Of a DNA stretch of 64,000 bases, positions 9,303-17,743 are shown one piece after another; position 1 is the first letter of the stretch, and the number at the start of each line of letters is the position of its first letter. The translations under genes and the position numbers were made by a program. Source of the stretch: Actinocatenispora rupis (GTDB taxonomy: Bacteria; Actinomycetota; Actinomycetes; Mycobacteriales; Micromonosporaceae); assembly GCF_016861975.1 (NCBI RefSeq), contig NZ_BOMB01000028.1, positions 62,001 to 126,000 on the forward strand. Reading direction: 5' to 3'. The notes below the pieces were generated by a model that was given only the letters and a program-made list of their open reading frames with translations, made no database searches and was not told where the DNA came from.

Positions 9303-10892
9303 TCAGAGGATCGGCGGCGGCACGTACCCGGCGGCCTCGGGGTGCGCGTCGAGGATCGGCCGCACCCGGGCGAGCACCGCGTCGACCTGGTCGGTGGCCG
9401 CGCCCGTGAACGCGCCCGGGTCGGCGACCAGCGCGTCGATCTCGGCGCGGGTCAGGTTCAGCCGCGGGTCCGCGGCGAGCCGGTCGAACAGGTCGTTGCC
9501 GCCGGCCGACGCACGTCCCGCCGCGGAGGCCGCCGACGGAACAGCCGACGTACGTCCCCCCGCGGAGGCCGCCGACGGAACAGCCGACGTACGTCCCGCC
9601 GCGGAGGCCGCCGACGGAACAGCCGACGCACGTCCCCCCGCGGCCTCAGCGGACGGACCGGCCCCGCGCAGCGCCAGCGCGACCGCGACCGAGTGCTCCT
9701 TGATCGCCTCGTGCGCCTGCTCCCGGCCGACACCCCGCTGCACCGCGGCCACCAGGATCTTCGTCGTCGCCAGGAACGGCAGGTACCGGTCCAGCTCGCG
9801 CGCCACGACCGCCGGGTACGCGCCCAGCTCGTCCAGTACGGTCAGGAAGGTCTGGAACAGGCCGTCGGCGGCGAAGAACGCGTCCGGCAGGGCCAGCCGG
9901 CGCACCACCGAACAGGAGACGTCGCCCTCGTTCCACTGGTTGCCGGCCAGCTCACCGACCATCGACGCGTACCCGCGGAGGATCACCGCGAAGCCGTTGA
10001 CGCGCTCGCACGAGCGGGTGTTCATCTTGTGCGGCATCGCCGACGAGCCGACCTGGCCCGCCTTGAAGCCCTCCGTGACCAGCTCCTGCCCGGCCATCAG
10101 CCGGATCGTGGTCGCCAGCGACGACGGGCCGGCCGCGGCCTGCACCAGCGCGGTCACCGCGTCGTAGTCCACCGAGCGCGGGTACACCTGGCCGACCGAG
10201 TCGAAGACGTGCGCGAAGCCCAGGTGCTCGGCCACCCGCCGCTCCAGCTCCGCCAGCTTCGCCGCGTCACCGCCCAGCAGGTCCAGCTGGTCCGCGCCGG
10301 TACCGACCGGGCCCTTCACCCCGCGCAGCGGGTACCGGTCGATCAGCTCGGTGACCCGCCGGTACCCGACGAGCAGTTCCTCGGCGGCGCCGGCGAACCG
10401 CTTGCCGAGCGTCGTCGCCTGCGCCGGCACGTTGTGCGACCGGCCGACCATGACCAGCCCCCGGTACTCCCCGGCCCGGCGGGCGAGCCGCGCCAGCGCG
10501 GCGACCATGCGGTCCCGGATCAGCGTCAGCGACTCGCGGACCTGGAGCTGTTCGACGTTCTCGGTCAGGTCACGGCTGGTCATGCCCTTGTGGACCTGCT
10601 CGAAGCCGGCCAGCGCGGAGAACTCCTCGATCCGCGCCTTCACGTCGTGCCGGGTGACCCGCTCGCGCGCGGCGATCGACTCCAGGTCGACCTGGTCCAC
10701 GACCTTCTCGTACGCCTCGACGGCGCCGTCCGGCACCGCGACGCCGAGGTCCCGCTGCGCCCTGAGTACGGCGAGCCAGAGGCGCCGCTCCAGCACCACC
10801 TTGTACGCCGGGGACCAGAGCCGGACCAGCTCGGGCGAGGCGTACCGACCCGCCAGTACGTTCGGGACCTGGGGTTTCGCGGTTGCGGTCAC
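9303..10892 (-). CDS. purB: Adenylosuccinate lyase with an inserted tandem-repeat segment
   Basis: 529 aa, compared with about 430-475 for normal bacterial PurB. It cleaves SAICAR and adenylosuccinate, acting twice in purine synthesis. The fumarase/aspartase signature GSSAMPHKMN lies at about residues 282-291 and the H-containing GRSHNVPAQ segment upstream. The extra length is a Ser/Ala/Val/Pro/Gly/Arg-rich stretch at about residues 410-465, built from three 13-residue repeats (GRTSAVPSAASAG type), inserted before the conserved C-terminal helices that resume at NDLFDRLAADPRL. All repeats are in frame. It is followed by purC. Confidence 0.95.
   Translation of the reverse strand: MTATAKPQVPNVLAGRYASPELVRLWSPAYKVVLERRLWLAVLRAQRDLGVAVPDGAVEAYEKVVDQVDLESIAARERVTRHDVKARIEEFSALAGFEQVHKGMTSRDLTENVEQLQVRESLTLIRDRMVAALARLARRAGEYRGLVMVGRSHNVPAQATTLGKRFAGAAEELLVGYRRVTELIDRYPLRGVKGPVGTGADQLDLLGGDAAKLAELERRVAEHLGFAHVFDSVGQVYPRSVDYDAVTALVQAAAGPSSLATTIRLMAGQELVTEGFKAGQVGSSAMPHKMNTRSCERVNGFAVILRGYASMVGELAGNQWNEGDVSCSVVRRLALPDAFFAADGLFQTFLTVLDELGAYPAVVARELDRYLPFLATTKILVAAVQRGVGREQAHEAIKEHSVAVALALRGAGPSAEAAGGRASAVPSAASAAGRTSAVPSAASAGGRTSAVPSAASAAGRASAGGNDLFDRLAADPRLNLTRAEIDALVADPGAFTGAATDQVDAVLARVRPILDAHPEAAGYVPPPIL
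9514..9630. repeat. Three 39-bp tandem repeats inside purB
   Basis: Near-identical 39-bp units occupy 9514-9552, 9553-9591 and 9592-9630, with a partial unit after them. Differences are single bases (CCCGCC versus CCCCCC near each unit start; GTA versus GCA at the end). Each encodes 13 residues on the minus strand, so copy-number change would not break purB. Confidence 0.95.
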
Positions 10893-10934
10893 CCCACCAT
10901 TCTCCCCGTACGCGGGCGCCGGGGGTCGGCCGGG

Positions 10935-11705
10935 TCAGCTGGCCGCGAGTACCTCGGTGGCGGCGGCGAGCCGGCGTGCGAACCACCGGAACGGAGCCAG
11001 CCCAGCACTCTCCGTACCGGTGTGCATCTCCGGGTGCCACTGCACGCCGAGTACCGGCAGGTCGACTCCGACGATCGCCTCGACCAGGCCGTCGTCCGCG
11101 CGGGCCGCCACCCGCAGTCCCTCGCCGAGCCGGGCCACACCCTGATGGTGGTAGCTGTTCGTGGTGAGGGTGTCACCCGCCAGCTCGACCAGCTCCGGGT
11201 CGGTGACCGTCACCACGTGCTCCGCCGGTACCCACATGTCATCCGGATGCCGGCGGCCGTCGCGGAACTCGCTGGAGTGCACCAGCTCACCGGACCGCTC
11301 CGGCAGGTGCTGGTGCAGGGTGCCGCCGAGCGCCACGTTCAGCAGCTGCATGCCGCGGCAGATGCCGAGGATCGGCAGGCCGCGGTCGAGCGCCGCCCGT
11401 ACCAGCCCGAACTCGAACGCGTCGCGCACCGGCTCCAACTTGGCGAGCGGATGCGCGGGCTCGTCGTACCGGGTGGGGTCGATGTCGGCGCCGCCGGTCA
11501 GCAGCAGCCCGTCGACCAGGTCGAGGTAGTCGTGGTACAGCGTGCCGGGGTGCGACGGGATCGGCACGGGGAGCATGCCGCTGTCCCGTACCCAGCCGAG
11601 GTACGTGCCCGGTGTCACGTCGAGCTGGCGCGGCCCGAAGCCGAGCTCGCGGGCCTTCCCCGCGTCGACGATGTACCCCGTGACGCCCACGACCGGCCGT
11701 GCCAC
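10935..11705 (-). CDS. Gamma-glutamyl-gamma-aminobutyrate hydrolase family protein (class I amidotransferase, peptidase C26)
   Basis: 256 aa from the GTG at 11705 with GGGAGAG upstream. The catalytic Cys is in LGICRGMQ, the His and Glu in VQWHPE. GGADIDPTRY and GGTLHQHLPE are typical of the PuuD/C26 group. Family members hydrolyse gamma-glutamyl bonds, for example in putrescine degradation, but no puuA-, puuB- or puuC-like gene is nearby. In related actinomycetes such proteins also act in ethanolamine or polyamine glutamylation; the substrate here cannot be told from sequence. Confidence 0.85.
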   Translation of the reverse strand: MARPVVGVTGYIVDAGKARELGFGPRQLDVTPGTYLGWVRDSGMLPVPIPSHPGTLYHDYLDLVDGLLLTGGADIDPTRYDEPAHPLAKLEPVRDAFEFGLVRAALDRGLPILGICRGMQLLNVALGGTLHQHLPERSGELVHSSEFRDGRRHPDDMWVPAEHVVTVTDPELVELAGDTLTTNSYHHQGVARLGEGLRVAARADDGLVEAIVGVDLPVLGVQWHPEMHTGTESAGLAPFRWFARRLAAATEVLAAS

Positions 11706-11888
11706 GTCGACTCTCCCTTCCCCGAGAACCAGGTCCCTGTTGGTGGAACGCTAGACAAGGGACCGAAGATACCGTGGTCGCCGCGATCGGCGACCCACAC
11801 TCTGGGAAGAGATCATCACTACGTGGGGTGCCGTCACGCTCCCGTGGTACGCCGACGTGATGGCCCGACACGGTTCCGTAGCCTGCGG

Positions 11889-13037
11889 TCACCCGTACGA
11901 CATGGCCGGGTCGGACGCCGCGGCCGCCAGCTCCGTCCCGCTGTACGGGAACTCGACGCTCGCCGCGACCTCCTCGCCGACCAGCACCCGCGACCCGTCC
12001 GCGCGCACGACCGCGGCGGTACGCAGCACCGGATCGCCGTCCCCCGGCCCGAGTCGCTGCTCGTACGTGACCGTCCAGGTGCCGTGCGTACCGGCGACGG
12101 GGGTGCAGGCCGCGGCGCCGCACAGCGCCCGCGCCACCGACCTCGACGCTGCGCCCGTGCCCGGCGCGTCGACCCGCACCGTGATCCGCGGCCCGCCGGG
12201 CTGCCCCGGGATCGTCCAGTCCGCGTACCAGAAGTCGGCCGGGCCGGTCGTGCGCCGCGGCCCCGTCGCGTCCGCCGACAACCCCACCGGTTCCTGGTAC
12301 GTGCGCAGGCCGGCACCGCCGGGCAGGCCCCCGCGTACGGCGGCGTCGAGGCGGCGGGCGAAGCCGGCCGGTGCCGCGGCCGGATGGTGGTCGACCCGCA
12401 TCCCGTCCGGTACCGGCACGGTCAGCGCCGCACTCGTCGCGGCGCGTACCAGCTCGTCCCGGCCGTACCGGAAGGCGGTGCGGGACGGCGGCGCGTCGCC
12501 CACGCGTACCTCGAAGGTGTCGGTGCGGCGGTGCGCGGCCCACAGCACGCCGGCGGCGCGGTAGGTGGCCACGCGGGTGCCGTACGGGCCGGCGGTGACC
12601 TGGCAGTCGGTGCCGCCGCACGGGCCGGACGCGGCGGTGAACCCGAGGTCCACCCGGATCACCTGGGTACGACCGTCCACTGTGGACACCCAGCTGCCGT
12701 GCCACGCGGTACCACCGGGCACCGGCGCCAACGTGCGGAGTACGAGCGTGCCGCGGTGCGGCAGGGCGGCCCGCAGCGCGGCGTCGATCCGCCGGGACGC
12801 CGCGGACCCCGCCGTCGCCGGCCGCTCCGGCACGGACCGCGCCGACCACAGCGTCGCCCCGGCCAGTACGGCGAGCACCGCGGCGACCGTACCGGTGAGC
12901 GCGGCGGCACGGCCCGCCCGCTGCCGTCGGCGCCCCGCCGCGATCAGCCCCGCCGACGAGACGCGCATCGGCGGCTCGTCCGCCGACACGTACTCGTGCA
13001 GCGCGTCGCGCAGGAGTTCGTCGTCCACGGCACTCAC
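11889..13037 (-). CDS. Membrane protein paired with SigE-type sigma factor (putative anti-sigma-like)
   Basis: 382 aa. A roughly 45-residue acidic/basic cytoplasmic N-terminus (DDELLRDALHEYVSAD) is followed by one membrane helix at about residues 42-64 and a long extracytoplasmic region with Cys pairs (CGGTDC near the middle, CGAAAC later). It lacks the HxxxCxxC zinc anti-sigma motif, so its role as an anti-sigma factor rests on position: its start overlaps the sigma factor stop by 4 bp. It could equally be a sensor or lipoprotein-like target of the sigma factor. One GTCCACWGTGGAC word lies at 12675-12687. Confidence 0.65.
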   Translation of the reverse strand: MSAVDDELLRDALHEYVSADEPPMRVSSAGLIAAGRRRQRAGRAAALTGTVAAVLAVLAGATLWSARSVPERPATAGSAASRRIDAALRAALPHRGTLVLRTLAPVPGGTAWHGSWVSTVDGRTQVIRVDLGFTAASGPCGGTDCQVTAGPYGTRVATYRAAGVLWAAHRRTDTFEVRVGDAPPSRTAFRYGRDELVRAATSAALTVPVPDGMRVDHHPAAAPAGFARRLDAAVRGGLPGGAGLRTYQEPVGLSADATGPRRTTGPADFWYADWTIPGQPGGPRITVRVDAPGTGAASRSVARALCGAAACTPVAGTHGTWTVTYEQRLGPGDGDPVLRTAAVVRADGSRVLVGEEVAASVEFPYSGTELAAAASDPAMSYG

Positions 13038-13534
13038 CGCACGGACAGCGCGTGGTCGCGGAGCACCGTACGCAGCGCGGCCACACCCCGCGCCGTCTGG
13101 CTCTTCACGGTGCCCTCGGCCACCCCGACCAGCTCGGCGACCTCCGCCACCGGCAGATCCTCCAGGTACCGCAGGACGACCATGGCGCGCTGCCGCGGGG
13201 ACAGCCGGGCCAGCGCGCGGGCCAGGTCGATCCGCTCCTCGCTGCCCGCCGCCGCCGCGGCCCGCTCCGGCACCTCCGACACCACCTGCTCCCGCGACGC
13301 GGTACGCCGGCCGGACAGGAAGAGGTTCAGCAACGTGCGCCGGGCGTACGCGTCGATGGTGGGTTGGCGGATCCGGCGCCAGTTCCGGTACAGCCGGACG
13401 AACGTCGACTGCACCAGGTCCTCGGCCAGGTGCCAGTCACCGCACAACGCGTACGCGGTGCGGCGCAGCGCCTGCCCGCGCGCCGCGAAGTACTCGGCGA
13501 ACTCGCGCTCCACGTCCACGGCCGGCGCCACCAC
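13034..13534 (-). CDS. SigE-family ECF RNA polymerase sigma factor
   Basis: 166 aa with a GAGGAGGGTG ribosome site before the GTG at 13534. Region 2 includes RRTAYALCGDWHLAEDLVQSTFVRLYRNW; region 4 has LSPRQRAMVVLRYLEDLPVAEVAELVG and TVKSQTARGVAAL. This is the short 'SigE family' common in Streptomyces and Micromonosporaceae, usually followed by a membrane protein as here. It is translationally coupled to that protein. Confidence 0.93.
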   Translation of the reverse strand: MVAPAVDVEREFAEYFAARGQALRRTAYALCGDWHLAEDLVQSTFVRLYRNWRRIRQPTIDAYARRTLLNLFLSGRRTASREQVVSEVPERAAAAAGSEERIDLARALARLSPRQRAMVVLRYLEDLPVAEVAELVGVAEGTVKSQTARGVAALRTVLRDHALSVR

Positions 13535-13642
13535 CCTCCTCGGCCCGGATCCCCCGACCCGGCCCCCGGTACGCCCGCCGCGCCGCGGCCCGTCGGAACG
13601 GACGCGGCGCGGTCGGCGGCACCCGGACGGTATCCGCGCCCG

Positions 13643-14881
13643 TCAGCCGCGTAAACCCCCGGCGGCGTCCGCGGCGATGTCGGTCCGCCGCTGGCCGCCC
13701 GGCATCGTGACCTTCCCGGCCAACTCGTACGCGGCGGCGCGCGCCTCGGCGAGGTCGGCGCCCAGCCCGGTGGTGCACAGCACCCGGCCACCGGCGGACA
13801 CGAGTACGCCGTCGTCGCGGCGCCGGGTGCCCGCGTGCACCACGCCCGGCCGGTCCGCGCCGGTGATCTCGTCCCCGGTACGCGGCGTGCCCGGGTAGCC
13901 GGCGGACGCCAGTACCACGGTCACCGCGGCCGCGTCCCGCCAGCGCAGCGGCGGCTGCGCGACCAGCGTGCCGGTGGCCGCCGCGTACAGCAGCTGGCCG
14001 AGCGGCGACTCCAGCAGCGGCAGCACGACCTGCGTCTCCGGGTCACCGAACCGCGCGTTGAACTCGATCACCTTCGGGCCGTCCGCCGTCAGCGCGAGCC
14101 CGCAGTACAGCAGGCCGGCGAACGTGGCGCCGCGCGCCCGCAGCTCACCCAGCAGCGGATGCACCACGTCGGCCAGTACGTCGTCGACGAGGGTCGGCGG
14201 CGCCCACGGCAGCGGCGCGTACGCCCCCATGCCGCCGGTGTTCGGGCCGGTGTCGCCGTCCCCGATCCGCTTGAAGTCCTGCGCCGGCAGCAGCGGCACC
14301 GCGGTCGTCCCGTCCGTCACGACGAACAGCGACACCTCCGGCCCCGCCAGGTACTCCTCGATCACGACCCGTTCGCAGGACGCGGCGTGCGCCAGCGCGG
14401 CGTCCCGGTCGTCCGTGACCACGACACCCTTGCCTGCGGCGAGCCCGTCGTCCTTCACCACGTACGGCGCGCCGAACTCGTCCAGCGCCCGCGCCGCCTC
14501 CTCCGCCGTGCCGCACGCGTACGCCCGCGCGGTCGGCACCTTCGCCGCCGCCATCACGTCCTTCGCGAACGCCTTCGACCCCTCCAGCCGGGCCGCCGCC
14601 GCGGACGGACCGAAACACGCCACCCCGGCCGCACGTACCGCATCGGCCACGCCCGCCACGAGCGGCGCCTCCGGACCGACCACCACCAGGTCCGCGCCCA
14701 CCTCCGTGGCCAGCGCCGCCACCGCCGCCGGATCCGTCGCCGACACCGGCCGCAGCTCGGCCACCTCGGCCATCCCCGGGTTCCCCGGCGCGCACACCAG
14801 GCCCTCGACGGCGGGATCATCGGCCAGGGCCAGCGCCAGCGCGTGCTCGCGCCCACCCGACCCGATCAGGAGTACTCGCAC
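13643..14881 (-). CDS. purD: Phosphoribosylamine-glycine ligase (GAR synthetase)
   Basis: 412 aa ATP-grasp enzyme of the second purine step. The N-terminus MRVLLIGSGGREHALA is diagnostic. ATP-grasp segments follow: FAKDVMAAAKVPTA, YVVKDDGLAAGKGV, GPEVSLFVVTDG, and the metal-binding region VIEFNARFGDPETQ. The length is typical of a stand-alone PurD (no PurM/PurN fusion). It is transcribed toward the sigma factor and lies downstream of purA, separated from it by a repeat-rich gap. Confidence 0.97.
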   Translation of the reverse strand: MRVLLIGSGGREHALALALADDPAVEGLVCAPGNPGMAEVAELRPVSATDPAAVAALATEVGADLVVVGPEAPLVAGVADAVRAAGVACFGPSAAAARLEGSKAFAKDVMAAAKVPTARAYACGTAEEAARALDEFGAPYVVKDDGLAAGKGVVVTDDRDAALAHAASCERVVIEEYLAGPEVSLFVVTDGTTAVPLLPAQDFKRIGDGDTGPNTGGMGAYAPLPWAPPTLVDDVLADVVHPLLGELRARGATFAGLLYCGLALTADGPKVIEFNARFGDPETQVVLPLLESPLGQLLYAAATGTLVAQPPLRWRDAAAVTVVLASAGYPGTPRTGDEITGADRPGVVHAGTRRRDDGVLVSAGGRVLCTTGLGADLAEARAAAYELAGKVTMPGGQRRTDIAADAAGGLRG

Positions 14882-14929
14882 CCCCAGAGGCTAGCCCGGA
14901 CCCAGCCCGCACCCTCGGCCCAGGGCCGG

Positions 14930-15075
14930 GTCCGGTTCTTGGGTTGGGTGGTTCTGGTCCCGGGGTTGGGTTTGGTTCGGGGTTGGGTCTGGTTCTGGGG
15001 TTGGGTCTGGTCCCGGAGTGGTTTCTGGGTTGGGTCTCGTTCTGGGTTGGGTCTGGTTCTGGTTCCGGTTGAAGC
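14930..15075. repeat. G/T-rich imperfect tandem repeats between purA and purD
   Basis: About eight imperfect units based on GGGTTGGGTCTGGTTCT occur on the plus strand. Runs of GGG and GGGG spaced by 2-6 bases make the plus strand a candidate G-quadruplex former. No gene is present; short open frames here are only Pro/Asn/Gln/Thr repeats. Together with the adjacent hairpin this fills the 322-bp gap between the two purine genes. Confidence 0.85.
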
Positions 15076-15096
15076 CCGACCCGGGGGGACGGGAGC

Positions 15097-15201
15097 GAGG
15101 CGAGTCCGATTCGTTCGCTCGCAAGCCGAGACGCGGCGCCGTGTGCGTCAGCACACAAGCTGCGGATCGGCGCCGCGAGCGGGCGAATCGGTTCGCCGCA
15201 G
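15097..15201. repeat. Long nested hairpin with GTGTGC/GCACAC apex (copy 1)
   Basis: The outer arms, 15097-15122 and about 15175-15201, are nearly complementary (around CGATTCG...CGAATCG). Inside, CGGCG-type 10-bp arms (15132-15141 and 15168-15177) match perfectly, and the apex is GTGTGC-GTCA-GCACAC. It ends 3 bp before the purA stop, so it may terminate purA transcription. A second copy with the same apex is at 21731-21835. Confidence 0.8.
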
Positions 15202-15203
15202 CG

Positions 15204-16586
<1,383 letters not shown>

Positions 16587-16612
16587 CTAAGGTTTCGTTG
16601 GGAGGGTGCACG

Positions 16613-17575
16613 GTGGCTGTTGAGGTGACGCTGCTCAGCCTGGGTCAGGGCGCGGGTTGCGACGACGGGTGCGACGGCGGCTGCGGCGGCCAGGCCGACC
16701 CCACCGGTGGCGTGCGCGTACCGGTGCTCGCCTGCCGGGACGCGCTGCGGGCGGGCGGCGCCGAGGTCCGCATCGTGGAGGCGAACTCCGACCGCGAGAT
16801 CGACGAGGTACTCGACGCCACGGTGCTCCGCGGCGCCCCGGTCACCGCCGGCGCGCCCGCGCCCGGCGGCGACGCGCCCGGCCGGCTGGTCGTGGTCGGC
16901 AACGGTGACGGCGAACCCCGCGCGGTCGTACGGCGGCTGCTGCGCCGGGTCGCGCCGCCGCCGAGCCGGCGCCCCGCCGACCTGCCGCCCGGGCGTACGG
17001 TGCCGGACCTGCCGCCGATCGGCCTGCTGCCGCTCGACCCGACCACCGACGGCCTGATCCGCCGGCTCGGGCTGCCCGGCGACCCCGCCGAGATCGCCGC
17101 CGCGGTGCTCGCCGACCGCGCCACCCGCTTCGACCTGCTGCGTACGGACAGCGGGTCGGTGACGTTGCACGGTTCGCTGCTCGGCGGCGCCGACGAGAAC
17201 GGCCGTCCCGTACCGTGGCGCGGTGTCGTCAACGTCGACGACGCGGTGCTGTCCGACGGTTCCGACCCGCTGCTGGCCTGCGCGGTCGTCAACGCCGCCG
17301 GCCCCGGGTACGCGGAGCTGGACGGGTTGCCGCTGGTCACCGACCCCGACCCGGCCGACGGTGAGCTGGACGTCGCCGTCGCCGTCCTCGGGTACGCGGG
17401 GCGCCGCTGGCTCGGCAACCGCCGCACCCGCATCGAGGTACGCCGGGCGCGTGGCCGGGCCGTGGCGGTGACGCCGAGTGCCGACGTGCCGTACACGGAC
17501 GACGGGGTGACGGGCTCGCTCACCCGCAAGCGCACCTGGTGGATGGAGCCTTCCGCCTGGGCCGCGTACCGCTGA
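16613..17575 (+). CDS. Diacylglycerol kinase catalytic-domain-like protein, probably degenerate
   Basis: 320 aa from the GTG at 16613, which has GGAGGG 6 nt upstream; an earlier GTG at 16598 lacks a site. The order of segments resembles the lipid/diacylglycerol kinase fold: VVVGNGDGEPRAVVRRLL where the family has GGDGT...E, then PPIGLLPLDPTTDGLIRRLGLP where it has the Gly-rich GTGND loop, then a C-terminal beta-rich half. Both glycine-rich nucleotide motifs are altered, so activity is doubtful. The N-terminus holds an unusual Cys/Asp/Gly cluster (CDDGCDGGCGG). It is divergent from purA. Confidence 0.5.
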   Translation: MAVEVTLLSLGQGAGCDDGCDGGCGGQADPTGGVRVPVLACRDALRAGGAEVRIVEANSDREIDEVLDATVLRGAPVTAGAPAPGGDAPGRLVVVGNGDGEPRAVVRRLLRRVAPPPSRRPADLPPGRTVPDLPPIGLLPLDPTTDGLIRRLGLPGDPAEIAAAVLADRATRFDLLRTDSGSVTLHGSLLGGADENGRPVPWRGVVNVDDAVLSDGSDPLLACAVVNAAGPGYAELDGLPLVTDPDPADGELDVAVAVLGYAGRRWLGNRRTRIEVRRARGRAVAVTPSADVPYTDDGVTGSLTRKRTWWMEPSAWAAYR

Positions 17576-17743
17576 GGTCGGACGGGCGGCGCCGCGCGAC
17601 CGGATGAGGCATGCTGAACGGCTCGCCGCGCCGCCACCTCCGGCGTTCGGCACCGAACGGCCGGATGGTCGACAATGTGCGGTAGGGCACCCACGGGTCG
17701 CGACCACCGGTCGGACCCCACGCAGGTAGTACAGGGGGAACGG

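Noticed and set aside
9342-13898. Long plus-strand frame opposite purB, the amidotransferase and sigma genes
   Set aside because: It overlaps four real minus-strand genes, has no ribosome site and no recognisable domain.
14817-15158. Pro/Asn/Gln repeat peptide encoded opposite the G/T-rich repeats
   Set aside because: The peptide is simply the translation of the tandem repeats in several frames; no start signal.
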